Shown here: one piece after another, positions 17,588-26,461 of the stretch
Layout: each line of letters opens with the position of its first letter
Numbering within the stretch: the stretch's first letter is position 1
Source of the DNA: Shouchella clausii
GTDB lineage: Bacteria; Bacillota; Bacilli; Bacillales; Bacillaceae_D
Assembly (NCBI RefSeq): GCF_002250115.1
Contig: NZ_CP019985.1
Span: 558,001 to 622,000, forward strand
Reading direction: 5' to 3'
Length of the DNA: 64,000 nt
Made by a program: the position numbers and the translations under genes
Notes under the pieces: model-generated
The model's input: only the letters and a program-made list of their open reading frames with translations
The model's database searches: none
Told to the model about the DNA's origin: nothing

Positions 17588-19126
17588 ATGATGAGTGTTT
17601 TCTTCGAAAAGGCACAACGGTTCGGAAAATCGTTTATGCTTCCCATCGCTGTTTTACCTGCCGCTGGTTTATTGTTAGGCATTGGCGGCGCTTTAAGCAA
17701 CCCAAACACGCTTGTCGCCTATCCGTTTTTGGACCAGCCGTTTTTGCAAGGCTTGTTTACGATCATGAGCTCAGCAGGAAACATTGTCTTTGCTAATCTT
17801 CCGCTTTTATTTGCGATCGGCCTTGCTGTCGGTCTAGCGCGGGCCGATAAAGGCACCGTCGGCCTTGCCGCCGTTATCGGCTACTTTGTCATGAATGCGA
17901 CGATTAATGCCATGCTAACGATTACCGGCACGCTCGCCGAGGACTCTCTTGCGGATGTCGGCCAAGGAATGAGCGTAGGCATTCAAACACTGGAAACAGG
18001 CGTTTTTGGCGGTGTGCTCGTCGGAATTATGGCGTATGTTCTCCATAAACGCTACTATAAAATTGAGCTTCCTCGCTTTCTTGGTTTCTTTGGCGGCTCC
18101 CGTTTTATTCCGATTATTACCTCTGTCGCTGCGATGGTTCTTGGTGTCCTATTGTTTTATATATGGCCATTTATTCAACAAGGCATTTTCTCGCTCGGTT
18201 CTTTAGTAGAAATGACCGGCTATATCGGAACATTTTTATACGGCTTTATTCTACGTTTGTTAGGGCCATTCGGCTTGCACCATATTTTTTACATGCCATT
18301 TTGGACAACAAGCCTTGGCGGCTCGATGATTGTCGATGGCACACTTGTCGAAGGCACACAGCGAATTTTCTTCGCACAGCTCGCTGATCCAAGCGTGACT
18401 CAATTCTACGAAGGAACGTCGCGCTTTATGTCCGGGCGTTTTATTACGATGATGTTCGGTTTGCTCGGTGCATGCTTAGCCATTTACCACACAGCAAAAC
18501 CTAAAAACAAAAAGATCGTTGCTGGCCTTTTACTCTCAGCAGGGCTCACTTCCTTTTTGACAGGCATTACTGAGCCAATTGAGTTCTCATTCCTGTTCAT
18601 TGCTCCTGCTCTTTATGTCGTCCATGCCTTTTTTGATGGTCTAGCCTTTATGCTCGCCCACATCTTTTCGATTACAATCGGGCAGACATTTTCTGGCGGC
18701 TTCATCGATTTTATTTTGTTCGGCGTGCTTCAAGGCAACGATAAAACCAATTGGGTGTTTGTCCCGCTTATTGGCATTGTCTGGTTTTTCCTTTACTATT
18801 TCACGTTCCGCTTTATGATTAGGAAATTCAATTACAAGACGCCAGGCCGAGAAGACGAGGAAATCACTGCACAAACTGTATCTGGCACAGAGAGGGCCAC
18901 CGCCATCGTCGCTGCTCTCGGGGCTGCGGCAAACATTAAAGATGTTGATGCCTGCGCTACCCGCTTACGCGTTAGTGTCCATGATGGTGAGAAAGTCGAT
19001 AAAGACCAATTCAAAGCAACAGGCGCCAAAGGTGTTATTATTAACGGCAATGGCGTACAAGTGATCTACGGACCGGAAGTGACGGTCATTCGCAATGAAG
19101 TTGATGAACTGTTAGGAGATAAATGA
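17588..19126 (+). CDS. PTS sugar transporter EIICB (glucose/N-acetylglucosamine family), probably for N-acetylmannosamine
   Basis: This is the membrane permease and phosphotransfer subunit of a PTS. The first 410 or so residues are the EIIC channel ([22 protein letters not shown], ten or so hydrophobic segments, [15 protein letters not shown] substrate signature). The last 90 form EIIB with the phosphorylated Cys in [10 protein letters not shown]. There is no EIIA domain, so phosphate must come from an EIIA encoded elsewhere. The start is ATG 17588 (AAAGGAG five bases before); ATG 17591 is equally possible. It overlaps nothing and nanE begins one base after its stop, which suggests the sugar enters as a substrate for NanE, i.e. 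N-acetylmannosamine 6-phosphate. Confidence 0.85.
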   Translation: MMSVFFEKAQRFGKSFMLPIAVLPAAGLLLGIGGALSNPNTLVAYPFLDQPFLQGLFTIMSSAGNIVFANLPLLFAIGLAVGLARADKGTVGLAAVIGYFVMNATINAMLTITGTLAEDSLADVGQGMSVGIQTLETGVFGGVLVGIMAYVLHKRYYKIELPRFLGFFGGSRFIPIITSVAAMVLGVLLFYIWPFIQQGIFSLGSLVEMTGYIGTFLYGFILRLLGPFGLHHIFYMPFWTTSLGGSMIVDGTLVEGTQRIFFAQLADPSVTQFYEGTSRFMSGRFITMMFGLLGACLAIYHTAKPKNKKIVAGLLLSAGLTSFLTGITEPIEFSFLFIAPALYVVHAFFDGLAFMLAHIFSITIGQTFSGGFIDFILFGVLQGNDKTNWVFVPLIGIVWFFLYYFTFRFMIRKFNYKTPGREDEEITAQTVSGTERATAIVAALGAAANIKDVDACATRLRVSVHDGEKVDKDQFKATGAKGVIINGNGVQVIYGPEVTVIRNEVDELLGDK

Positions 19127-19127
19127 C

Positions 19128-19811
19128 ATGCATGCTGTGTTAAAAAAAATGAAAAACAAACTGGTCGTTTCCTGCCAAGCATTAGAAGAAGAACCGCTCC
19201 ATTCTTCCTTTATTATGGGGCGCATGGCTCTCGCCGCTAAACAAGGCGGCGCTTCAGGAATTCGTGCCAATTCGAAAGAAGACATACTTGAAATCAAATC
19301 AACAGTCGACTTGCCTGTCATCGGAATTGTGAAGCGCCATTATCCAGGAAGCGACGTTTATATTACGGCGACGATGACGGAAGTGGACGAATTAATGGAA
19401 GCCAACGTGGACATGATTGCCATGGATGCGACCAAACAAAAACGCCCTAAGCAATCGCTGGCGGAAATGGTAGCAGCAATCCGCAACAAGTATCCGGACG
19501 TTGCCCTTATGGCGGACGTCTCTACACTGGAAGAAGCAATCGAAGCAGACCGCCTTGGCTTTGACTGCATCTCGACCACATTAGTCGGCTATACCGCTTA
19601 TACGGCAGGCGCGTCGGCGTCAGACAATGATTTTGCTCTTTTAAAAGAGATGGCCCAATCCGTTAAAGCGCCAGTCATCGCAGAAGGAAAAATGAACACT
19701 CCTGCCCTTGCCAAAGGTGCTCTTAAAGCAGGCGCCCATAGCGTTGTCGTCGGTGGAGCGATTACCCGCCCTCAGCAAATTACAAAGACGTTTGTGGAAG
19801 CCTTGCAGTAA
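19128..19811 (+). CDS. nanE: N-acetylmannosamine-6-phosphate 2-epimerase NanE
   Basis: NanE converts ManNAc-6-phosphate to GlcNAc-6-phosphate, feeding amino-sugar breakdown. The 227-residue TIM barrel has the family signatures [46 protein letters not shown] and AEGKMNTPA; the catalytic Lys is probably that of GIVKR. It follows the PTS gene by one base and shares its transcript. No other nan genes (lyase or kinase) are adjacent, in line with uptake of ManNAc rather than sialic acid. Confidence 0.93.
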   Translation: MHAVLKKMKNKLVVSCQALEEEPLHSSFIMGRMALAAKQGGASGIRANSKEDILEIKSTVDLPVIGIVKRHYPGSDVYITATMTEVDELMEANVDMIAMDATKQKRPKQSLAEMVAAIRNKYPDVALMADVSTLEEAIEADRLGFDCISTTLVGYTAYTAGASASDNDFALLKEMAQSVKAPVIAEGKMNTPALAKGALKAGAHSVVVGGAITRPQQITKTFVEALQ

Positions 19812-19825
19812 AATTCAGTTATAGA

Positions 19826-19861
19826 CAAAACGCCTTTGGGAATGATCTCAAAGGCGTTTTG
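19826..19861. terminator. Bidirectional terminator with CAAAACGCCTTTG stem
   Basis: CAAAACGCCTTTG and its complement CAAAGGCGTTTTG enclose a short loop, with T tracts on both sides. It ends the convergent nanE and rpiR transcripts. The same stem occurs inside the left end of the IS at 4465-4508 and the sequence before it (TATAGACAAAACGC) resembles the IS end. Confidence 0.8.
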
Positions 19862-19877
19862 TTTATAGCAGCGGCTA

Positions 19878-20684
19878 CTAGATCTTTTTTAATTGGCTGA
19901 GCGCGTGAAGTGTTTTTCGGCGCGCTTCTGCTCGTTCTTCATTTTGGGCGAGTACAAGGCTGATTAAATCAAGCACGTGGACGATGGAGAGCTGGGCGTT
20001 GAGAAAGCCACGGGCGTAAAAAGGTTTAGGGCTGAAACTTAATAGCAGCAAGTCTGCCATTTCGCTTAATGGCGTATGTTCATGGTTCGTCAACAAAATG
20101 ACCGTTGCCCCATTTTCTTTTGCTAACGCTACCGCTTCCTGAATATCAACGGTATGGCCAGAATTTGAAATGGCGAGAACCACATCAGCCGCTGTCAAAA
20201 GCGAGGCGTTCATCACCATTGTATGGGAATCGATATGGCAGTCAACGCGCATCCCCATCCGCATTAGCCGAAACTTCATTTCCTGACCAGACAAGCCTGA
20301 ACTACCGATTCCATAAATTTCAATCCGGTTCGCGTTCTCAAGCAATGTAGCCGCTTGGACAATGTCGTCCTGATTTATCAGTTCCCGACTTCCGCCAATA
20401 ATCGCTTTGTAAATTGACTCCATTTCAGCGATTAGTTCTCCGCCCTCTTCTTCTGTTCGAATGCTGTCTCTCACCGACATTTTAAATTCAACAAAATTGG
20501 CGGCTCCGACTTTTCGGCAAAAACGGGTGATTGTCGCTACAGAAACACTGCATTTTGCCGCCAAGTCTTTAATATGGATATTGGCAAGTTCTTCTGGCGC
20601 GCTCATCACATAATCAGCAATACGTTTCTCCGCAGCGCTGAGCGCATGATAATTCACTTGGATTTGTTGCAGCATTGGCAACAT
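19878..20684 (-). CDS. RpiR-family transcriptional regulator (SIS domain)
   Basis: The 268-residue protein has an N-terminal RpiR helix-turn-helix at residues 1-77 (CSVSVATITRFCRKVG) and a SIS sugar-phosphate binding domain at about 110-245 (IYGIGSSGLSG, ISNSGHTVDI, LTNHEHTPL). RpiR regulators respond to sugar phosphates; facing the EIICB-nanE operon, this one probably senses ManNAc-6-P or GlcNAc-6-P. The start ATG 20684 has GGGAGG eight bases before. It is convergent with the operon, sharing the terminator at 19826. Confidence 0.88.
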   Translation of the reverse strand: MLPMLQQIQVNYHALSAAEKRIADYVMSAPEELANIHIKDLAAKCSVSVATITRFCRKVGAANFVEFKMSVRDSIRTEEEGGELIAEMESIYKAIIGGSRELINQDDIVQAATLLENANRIEIYGIGSSGLSGQEMKFRLMRMGMRVDCHIDSHTMVMNASLLTAADVVLAISNSGHTVDIQEAVALAKENGATVILLTNHEHTPLSEMADLLLLSFSPKPFYARGFLNAQLSIVHVLDLISLVLAQNEERAEARRKTLHALSQLKKI

Positions 20685-20874
20685 GAGCGAAACCTCCCTG
20701 CCGTTCTTTCTCTATCATACACGATTTTTCGTCGTTTTACCCTTTATATCTCTAGTAAAGTAAACGTTAAAAATAGTGTACAGCCTTCCACGCTGAAGAA
20801 ACCTAGCAAGAAAAGAAGTGTTCCAATCGGAGACTCATTTATACGAACCTACGTTCTTGCATCTTTGAATATGG

Positions 20875-20880
20875 TATACT
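20875..20880 (+). promoter_or_regulatory. Extended -10 promoter of the type I toxin mRNA
   Basis: TGG-TATACT gives an extended -10 element. Transcription would begin near 20887, where the leader GGCAATTGAAT is complementary to the 3' end of the same RNA. Confidence 0.5.
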
Positions 20881-20959
20881 AAAACAAGGCAATTGAATAA
20901 GGCTTTGGAGTGGTCGTTCGCCCCCTTGCATGTTTTTGCTAACGAAAGGGGGTGAGGCC

Positions 20960-21043
20960 TTGACAGTATTTGACACGCTGGTTGTCACGTTTGCGGCGGC
21001 AAACTTACTCGTTGCCATACTGTCGTATAAGAAAGACAAATAA
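20960..21043 (+). CDS. Putative holin-like type I toxin, 27 residues
   Basis: The peptide reads MTVFDTLVVTFAAANLLVAI followed by LSYKKDK: a short polar N-terminus, one membrane span and a basic tail. This is the pattern of the Hol_Tox family of small hydrophobic toxins of Firmicutes type I systems. The TTG start is preceded by AAAGGGGGTG. The first 10 bases of the presumed mRNA (GGCAATTGAAT, 20888) can pair with ATTCAATTGCC at 21109-21119 near its 3' end, and CGTTCGCC with GGCGAACG, as in txpA- and bsrG-like mRNAs whose closed ends block early translation. An antisense RNA overlaps the 3' part. Confidence 0.8.
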   Translation: MTVFDTLVVTFAAANLLVAILSYKKDK

Positions 21044-21168
21044 CCACTCCTAAGCCCGGGAAGCTAGAGTGGTTATTGGAATCACTTAGGCGAACGCCCC
21101 TTTAGGGCATTCAATTGCCATTGGCCTCGGTGTTCGCGCACCAGGCCTTTTTTATCCTATGTCTTTGT
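21037..21168 (-). ncRNA. Predicted antisense antitoxin RNA
   Basis: A minus-strand promoter (TTGCGT, 17 bases, TATAAT at 21175-21203) would start an RNA near 21168 running into the 3' end of the toxin mRNA. A hairpin (AATAACCACTC arms, 21039-21077) followed by TTTGTCTTTCTT would end it. The product, about 130 bases, is fully complementary to the toxin mRNA 3' region, the arrangement of RatA/SR4-type antitoxins. No sequence database was consulted. Confidence 0.65.
21123..21153 (+). terminator. Terminator of the toxin mRNA
   Basis: GGCCT, GGTG, a TTCG-containing loop, CACC and AGGCC form a stable hairpin followed by six T residues. It defines a toxin mRNA of about 265 bases that overlaps the antisense RNA. 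Confidence 0.75.
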
Positions 21169-21174
21169 AGCCTT

Positions 21175-21203
21175 ATTATACCGGCGATTTGGCCTAAACG
21201 CAA
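21175..21203 (-). promoter_or_regulatory. Promoter of the antisense RNA
   Basis: TTGCGT and TATAAT are separated by exactly 17 bases on the minus strand. It is the strongest promoter-like match in the area and points into the toxin gene. Confidence 0.7.
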
Positions 21204-21300
21204 ACGTAGCTTATCAAAAAGGCATTGTAGCGGCATTTGCCGTTTGAGACTGCTCCCTCCTAAGAAAGAGGTGTTGATAGGAAGACCATCCACTCAGCTT

Positions 21301-21807
21301 TTACGAAAAACTCCGATTTGCGACTTGGTTGATCCAGTTCAAATCTGCTTCTAAATGCAGCAACATGCCTGTAATTAATAAGTACTTGTTTTCGTCGCCT
21401 TCAAGCAAAAACGTTGTTTTTAATTTCGTTAACTCCATTACTTCTTTAATCACTAATGCTTTTTGTTGTTCCAACATGTCCTTTTCTTGGGCAAATTCGA
21501 TTTTCCGCGCACAACTCCATTTAAAGAAAAAATCATCTTTTGTTGAATCGTACGTTACTGGTTCCAGCAACCATTTTTGTAGCTCTTTTTCACCGGCGGG
21601 CTCTAACGTGAATAATTTCCGTTCCTGCTCATCCGCTCCAGGAGAGGAAACGAGTTGATCCCGAATTAAGCGATCAAGGGTCGTATAAATTTGGCCAGGA
21701 TTGATCTTTCCTTTAATCCCCAACAGCGAATCGAGTTCCAATTTCAATTCATATCCATGGCGATGTTGCTGGAACAATAAAGTTAAAATCCCATATTTAA
21801 CTGACAC
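21301..21807 (-). CDS. PadR-family transcriptional regulator
   Basis: The 168-residue protein has the PadR winged helix at residues 1-80 (KYGILTLLFQQHRHGYEL, GQIYTTLDRL) and a C-terminal helical dimerisation part (the 'AphA-like' region). The start is GTG 21807, after AAGGGTG, five bases beyond the stop of the permease. It is the last gene of an ATPase-permease-padR operon and probably represses that operon through the palindrome at 24994-25010. PadR repressors with ABC exporters often respond to drugs or cell-envelope stress. Confidence 0.85.
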   Translation of the reverse strand: MSVKYGILTLLFQQHRHGYELKLELDSLLGIKGKINPGQIYTTLDRLIRDQLVSSPGADEQERKLFTLEPAGEKELQKWLLEPVTYDSTKDDFFFKWSCARKIEFAQEKDMLEQQKALVIKEVMELTKLKTTFLLEGDENKYLLITGMLLHLEADLNWINQVANRSFS

Positions 21808-21811
21808 ACGA

Positions 21812-24274
21812 TCACCCTTCTTTAAGAGATGAGTGTATATCCATTTTACTTGCACTGTGACTAGATATCCAGGCTGCGCACAGGCTTAGCCCAATTCCGG
21901 CAATGATAGCTAAGATCATATTGCCAACAGGCAATTGAAAAGACATAAAGCCTTCCATTAGTTCAGATTGACTGGTGACAAAAATCAATAGTACACCAAT
22001 AGCCATCCCGATCACCACGCCTGATAAACCAATAAGGAGCCCTTCAGCAATGATCATCTTTCGAACTTGTTGCTTGGTGAAGCCAAGTGCACGCATCGTT
22101 CCAATCTCCGTTATCCGTTCCATTGTATTCATCACCAACGTATTCGCCGTGCCAATACTCGCTAATCCGATCATCATAAACAACATAACAGAAATCAGTT
22201 CATTCATGCCAGAAACGGCTGACGTTGTCGAGCGAATTTCATCTTCTACCGTTTCCACTTTTGAAAGCTGCCCGCCAAAATCAGACCATACCTGTTCTCG
22301 AATTGTATCATACGCTTTCCGATCAGCCGTAAGCAACAAATCAAAGCTATTGGTCCAGCCAAATTCGTGCTGAAGGTGGCTCTCGTCCATAAAAGCGACA
22401 TAGCCAGAATAGTGGGATGTCTGCACGACCCCAACTACTTCAAAAGATTGCCGGCCGTTTGGCGTGTTCATTTGTATGTGTTCGCCTATCTGTCCTCCCC
22501 ATTCTTTGAAGGCACGCTCCCCAAGCAACATAGAAGGGTTCAGCTTTAACTGCTTAAGAAGCCCTTTTTCATCGGGATCGGCAAATAAGACAGGGCCATC
22601 TTCACTGACGGCAAGGACCGAAAATTGCCTGCTTTCCTCGCCCGTCGTTTCCCACGTTATCGGCGTTGCTTCTGTAAACGGCTCTACCGCTTCAATCTCT
22701 TCATAAGAAAGCAATTTGGCGCGATCTTCCTCTGTCCATGGCGCTTCAGACGTCATTTTCAAATCTCCGCCATACGTGTTTCGAATGTCGTTCTCGAACC
22801 CTTCAGGAGCAGATTTTATGACAGCGCCAAGCAATAAAATAACCGAAATACCGATAGCAAGAATCGCCGCTGTATTGGCATTGCGATTTAGTTGCTGGCT
22901 TATATGGTTGGCAGCCATAACCCCTAGATAATGAAATAGCTGTCTCAATATCGGTTTAAAGATCTTGTTCAACCCTAGTAACAGCATAGGAAGCAAAAGA
23001 ATAACACCAACTATTATCGCAGCATAAGCGACTGGATGGGCGAAAAATCCTAAGCAAAGAAGTGCGCCGCCAACTACTGCCCGTTGCCACAACCGTCTCG
23101 ATGACTGTTTCGTTTCCGTTTCCATTTTTAACGTCAATAAAATCGACGTCTTGCCGGCGTGGTAAATCGGGAAAAGAGAAAAAGCAATTGGGAACAGCAC
23201 ACCAATGATGATCGCTGTCAATGCTGGCAGCTGCCAGTTTAGCGTATAGACCATATCAAATTCAAAAACACCTAGAAGAACCTCCATGAATACATCCCCG
23301 AGCCATATCCCAAGGGGTACGCCTATTGCCGTGCCCAACAACGACAAAAGCAGCATTTCCATAAGCACGAGCTTAGAAACAGCACGCTGTGTATACCCTA
23401 AGCTTTTCATAATCGCAAATTCTTTTCTTCTTTCAATGACGCTCGTATAAATCACATTAAATACAATAAACCCACTGATAAACATCGACAAGCCGGCGAT
23501 TAAATAAAAGAATGTATAAAGCCCGCCAATATCATTGCTTTGAAGGTCATCTGCCACTACAGGCTCTATAAATACATCAGTATCACGAAATTGTTGCTGA
23601 AATGATTGAAACAAATCCTTGCCGTCGCCTTGCACTTGAAAACGCATATAGGAAATATCTTGGTCGTTTCCTGTCCACTGCCTTAATAAGTCAAGTGGCG
23701 CCATAATCCGAAAGCTAGACGACTCGGCGCTTTCCCAATTATTAGGGCTTGCCAGCAGTTGCGTATACTCAACGATCGCAGAGACTTGCGCCTCTCCCAT
23801 ATTGGCTAGGCGAATCGTGTCGCCAACCCCTACCCCTAAAAGATTTGCAACGTTTTTTGGTACGACCAATCCTTGATTGTCTAGTTCCCCATCTATGACA
23901 GGCAATTTCAGCAAAGGGCTATTTTGGTCACTGACTCCGGTAATTCTTACAGCCCGTTGATTTAAAGAGCGGTCGCCCTCAAGCTCAAAAAAAGCGTGCT
24001 TGTCGAGAGCTTCCAATGTATGGGTGACAATTGGGTCATTTTGGATGGGCGCAATCATTTCTTCAGAATACGTATGTTCATCGCTTAATACCCAGTAATC
24101 GGCATTGCCGACATACATTTGCTCGTAGTAGTCAAAGACGTCATTTGTTGTTTTATCAGCTACTAGCATAGCCGTTACAAAAGACGTTCCTAGTATAATA
24201 GCGAGCAACGTCAAGCAAAACCTTTTCTTGTTATGGGTGATATTACGCCAAGAAATTCGCCAGGTATTTAGCAT
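21812..24274 (-). CDS. ABC transporter permease of FtsX/MacB type
   Basis: This 820-residue permease has two FtsX-like units. The layout is one N-terminal span, an extracellular domain (about residues 40-250), three spans near 255-370, further spans near 420-500, a second extracellular domain and three C-terminal spans ending in an FtsX-type tail (ERITEIGTMRALGFTKQQ). Such proteins move lipids, peptides or lipoproteins outward or transmit mechanical signals. ATG 24274 is chosen because GGGAGG lies nine bases before it; it overlaps the ATPase gene by 32 bases. The substrate is unknown. Confidence 0.88.
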   Translation of the reverse strand: MLNTWRISWRNITHNKKRFCLTLLAIILGTSFVTAMLVADKTTNDVFDYYEQMYVGNADYWVLSDEHTYSEEMIAPIQNDPIVTHTLEALDKHAFFELEGDRSLNQRAVRITGVSDQNSPLLKLPVIDGELDNQGLVVPKNVANLLGVGVGDTIRLANMGEAQVSAIVEYTQLLASPNNWESAESSSFRIMAPLDLLRQWTGNDQDISYMRFQVQGDGKDLFQSFQQQFRDTDVFIEPVVADDLQSNDIGGLYTFFYLIAGLSMFISGFIVFNVIYTSVIERRKEFAIMKSLGYTQRAVSKLVLMEMLLLSLLGTAIGVPLGIWLGDVFMEVLLGVFEFDMVYTLNWQLPALTAIIIGVLFPIAFSLFPIYHAGKTSILLTLKMETETKQSSRRLWQRAVVGGALLCLGFFAHPVAYAAIIVGVILLLPMLLLGLNKIFKPILRQLFHYLGVMAANHISQQLNRNANTAAILAIGISVILLLGAVIKSAPEGFENDIRNTYGGDLKMTSEAPWTEEDRAKLLSYEEIEAVEPFTEATPITWETTGEESRQFSVLAVSEDGPVLFADPDEKGLLKQLKLNPSMLLGERAFKEWGGQIGEHIQMNTPNGRQSFEVVGVVQTSHYSGYVAFMDESHLQHEFGWTNSFDLLLTADRKAYDTIREQVWSDFGGQLSKVETVEDEIRSTTSAVSGMNELISVMLFMMIGLASIGTANTLVMNTMERITEIGTMRALGFTKQQVRKMIIAEGLLIGLSGVVIGMAIGVLLIFVTSQSELMEGFMSFQLPVGNMILAIIAGIGLSLCAAWISSHSASKMDIHSSLKEG

Positions 24275-24962
24275 AGTCACGATCCTCCCTCGAAATAACT
24301 TGGTCGATGACCCCGTCCCTAAAAAGAATGATGCGGTCTGCAAAACCAGCGGCAAAAATGTCGTGTGTCACCATCACGACCGTTTGCTTATCCTTGCGGT
24401 GGAACGTTGACAACAAGGCCAGTATTTCTTCTGCTTTTGCTCGATCTAAATTTCCAGTCGGTTCATCCGCTAACAAAACAGTCGGATTATGAACAAGCGC
24501 CCTTGCTATCGCCACTCGTTGCTGTTGGCCTCCACTAAGCAAGTTCACCCGTTTGCGGTTTAGTCCCTCTAACCCAACTGAATCAATCAAGTCATTGACC
24601 GCTTGGCTATGTTCACTCGTCCACTTTCCGTCCGCATGGAGGGGAAATGCGACATTTTCTTCAACCGTTAACGTAGGCAACAATTGATAATTTTGAAACA
24701 CAAACCCTACCTGTTGTCGCCGAAAGATCGTTCTATCTTTTTCCTTCATCTGATGCAACGGTTTTCCGTCTATCTCTATTTCCCCAGCAGTAGGGACATC
24801 CAGTCCGCCTAGCAGTTGAAGCAACGTGCTTTTCCCAGAACCACTCGGCCCCATGATTGCTACGAATTCACCTTCCTTAATGGTAAAATCAACCCCTTTT
24901 AACACTTGCGTGACCTCTTGCCCTTGCATAAATTCTTTGGTCAAATTGCTCACTTTAATCAT
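24243..24962 (-). CDS. ABC transporter ATP-binding protein (LolD/MacB type)
   Basis: The 239-residue ATPase has Walker A GPSGSGKST, Q-loop FVFQNYQLLP, signature LSGGQQQR, Walker B VLLADEPTGNLD and the switch His in MVTHD. ADEPTGNLD is typical of the MacB/LolD/FtsE branch, consistent with the FtsX-type permease that follows. ATG 24962 (MIKVSNL) is chosen after AGGAGGGGACAG. It is first in the operon; a perfect palindrome overlaps the likely -10 region. Confidence 0.92.
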   Translation of the reverse strand: MIKVSNLTKEFMQGQEVTQVLKGVDFTIKEGEFVAIMGPSGSGKSTLLQLLGGLDVPTAGEIEIDGKPLHQMKEKDRTIFRRQQVGFVFQNYQLLPTLTVEENVAFPLHADGKWTSEHSQAVNDLIDSVGLEGLNRKRVNLLSGGQQQRVAIARALVHNPTVLLADEPTGNLDRAKAEEILALLSTFHRKDKQTVVMVTHDIFAAGFADRIILFRDGVIDQVISREDRDYAKYLANFLA

Positions 24963-24993
24963 TCTGTCCCCTCCTCTTAACAATCTCACTCAT

Positions 24994-25010
24994 TATATAC
25001 TAAGTATATA
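24994..25010 (-). promoter_or_regulatory. Palindromic operator at the ABC-padR promoter
   Basis: TATATACT-A-AGTATATA is a perfect 17-bp palindrome. On the minus strand it includes AGTATATAAT, a likely -10 element, 32 bases before the ATPase start. A partial copy (TATATACTAAGTA) recurs at 25083-25095. The best candidate binder is the PadR protein of this operon. Confidence 0.55.
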
Positions 25011-25311
25011 TAAAAACGGAAGTTAAAATTGTAAAATCAAATTAATTTCCGTAATACACAACATCAACGGATTTAGATTTGTTATATACTAAGTAACTAT
25101 AGTTTGATTTTCAAGTGAGAAAAAGTTTGCTTGCAAGCGTTGATAAAAGGAGGGTATCCTCCAGCGATGTTTGCTCCATCCATATATAGTGTAATTTTAC
25201 TTTCATACTATAAAATTAAAATGTCGAAAAATTTTTGTTTATTTTTACATTTTTATATGTTAGACTAAATTTGCCAATAGATGGCTAAAACTTCCATAAG
25301 GAGATGTAACT
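25011..25311. other. AT-rich intergenic region before the secreted protein
   Basis: This stretch contains a second TATATACTAAGTA half operator at 25083 and a small palindrome GGAGGGTATCCTCC near 25150. There are AT-rich promoter-like sequences near 25245-25265 (TTTACA, 16 bases, TAAATT), which could drive the gene at 25312. No gene was seen. Confidence 0.4.
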
Positions 25312-25878
25312 ATGTTTAAAAAAGTCTTTACATTCGTTTTTTTGAGCTTTATCATGGTATTTGTAATGTCTTTAGACGCTTTTGCATCATCCTCCTCGAT
25401 CGCTAAAAGTTCATTGTCAGAAAATGATTTACCAAGCATTACATTTGACTACACAGATCTAAGAACCCATACTGACACGGTAGTTTTAGAAGATGGCACA
25501 GAACTAACAGTAGGTGCCGAACCTGTCATAAATGATGAGATATCAGCTTTAGCAGCTCTAAATGGCACTTGGAGAATTTGGGGGGACAATGGTTTAGCTA
25601 GAATGGAATACTATATCGTTTTAAGGCCAGTTTCCTCAGGCAGTAAATATACAAGAATCAACAGCACTTATGGTTTAGCAGTTACAGGACGACTCTCTAG
25701 CTTTGAAAACGAAAAAATTAATGTTGTAAGGAGAAATGAAACATCTTCAGCTGGTTCTGTAGTAGAAGGATATGCTAAGTTTAATTATCTTGGCAATCAA
25801 TGGGTGTCTATTTGGACTCAGAGTGGCGGCGTCCGTGCAACCATTAAAGGTGGAAAAGTTACCACAAAATTATACTAA
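25312..25878 (+). CDS. Secreted protein of unknown function, 188 residues
   Basis: The N-terminus is a Sec signal peptide (MFKKVFTFVFLSFIMVFVMS, likely cut after AFA at residue 25). The mature part of about 160 residues begins Ser/Asp-rich and is mostly beta-like, with Trp and Tyr spread through it. No cysteine, transmembrane segment or catalytic motif is evident. I do not recognise a family with confidence. AAGGAGATGTAACT precedes the start. A mini membrane protein follows 24 bases later and may be cotranscribed. The local sequence is AT-rich compared with the surrounding chromosome, which suggests acquisition. Confidence 0.8.
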   Translation: MFKKVFTFVFLSFIMVFVMSLDAFASSSSIAKSSLSENDLPSITFDYTDLRTHTDTVVLEDGTELTVGAEPVINDEISALAALNGTWRIWGDNGLARMEYYIVLRPVSSGSKYTRINSTYGLAVTGRLSSFENEKINVVRRNETSSAGSVVEGYAKFNYLGNQWVSIWTQSGGVRATIKGGKVTTKLY

Positions 25879-25902
25879 TCAACACAGAGAAAGGTGTTGG
25901 AG

Positions 25903-26022
25903 ATGACCATTTCAGCTACTATCGGTAGTATTGTGACTTTATTATTGCTGACAACTGGTTTAGTTTTAGGTGTGGTTGGGTTAGTGAGGTATATTAAAAA
26001 AAAAGAGGCTAATTTAAAATAA
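25903..26022 (+). CDS. Small membrane protein, 39 residues, copy 1
   Basis: The peptide begins MTISATIGSIVTLLLLTTGL, continues with one hydrophobic span and ends in a basic KKKEANLK tail. The start follows AAAGGTGTTGGAG. A near-identical leader and coding sequence occur at 26826 (MTISATIGSIV, same spacing), showing that this is a real gene family and not chance. The architecture resembles type I toxins or other single-span mini proteins, but no family is recognised. It follows the secreted protein gene and is followed by a terminator. Confidence 0.65.
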   Translation: MTISATIGSIVTLLLLTTGLVLGVVGLVRYIKKKEANLK

Positions 26023-26028
26023 AATTAT

Positions 26029-26066
26029 TAGTGGCAAGTTCGTTTGAGGGAGCTTGCTACTTTTTC
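26029..26066 (+). terminator. Terminator after mini membrane protein copy 1
   Basis: AGTGGCAAG pairs with CTTGCTACT (one G-U) across a 15-base loop, followed by TTTTTCTT. It closes the 25312-26022 transcript. Confidence 0.65.
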
Positions 26067-26404
26067 TTAAGTTCGGGCAAGACAAGTCATAATTATTGCC
26101 GATTACGAGATCAAATTTGGGCGATTACCACTCCCCCATCACATAATTAATACCGCAACCACCTTCATCGACGGTAGGTCCCACTCCCTTATCCAATCCA
26201 TGATTAGGAAACAATACCTTAAGAGTCTAAGCTAAAATTAAGGTTTTACTCCCTTTGCAAATGTACAAGGAGTTTAGAGCCGAAAATTTGAAGTCCAGAC
26301 CAAATTAAACAATTCAAAAAGAGCAGCTCCTTTTATTTTTGTCTATAAAGAAAGCGACCCTTCTTCATGGGTGACAAAAATTGTCCATCCTTTTCATCTC
26401 TCTC
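26067..26404. other. AT-rich stretch without recognisable gene
   Basis: No frame with start, ribosome binding site and sensible composition was found on either strand. Together with the neighbouring fragment it looks like decayed accessory DNA. Confidence 0.4.
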
Positions 26405-26450
26405 AATAAAAAAGAGCCCTTCGAAAAAATCTTTATATTTCTGAAGGGCT
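26405..26450 (-). terminator. Terminator of the remnant at 26462
   Basis: AGCCCTTC and GAAGGGCT form the stem and the minus strand then reads CTTTTTTATTG. The terminator survives although the gene in front of it is reduced to a fragment. Confidence 0.7.
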
Positions 26451-26461
26451 AATCACCATAC

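Noticed and set aside
25190-25230. AT-rich inverted repeats TAATTTTA...TAAAATTA as a regulatory site
   Set aside because: Such repeats are expected by chance in very AT-rich DNA and no second copy was found.
26330-26460. Minus-strand frame ending RFLYRQK-stop
   Set aside because: It overlaps a terminator hairpin, lacks a start and ribosome binding site, and is too short to judge.
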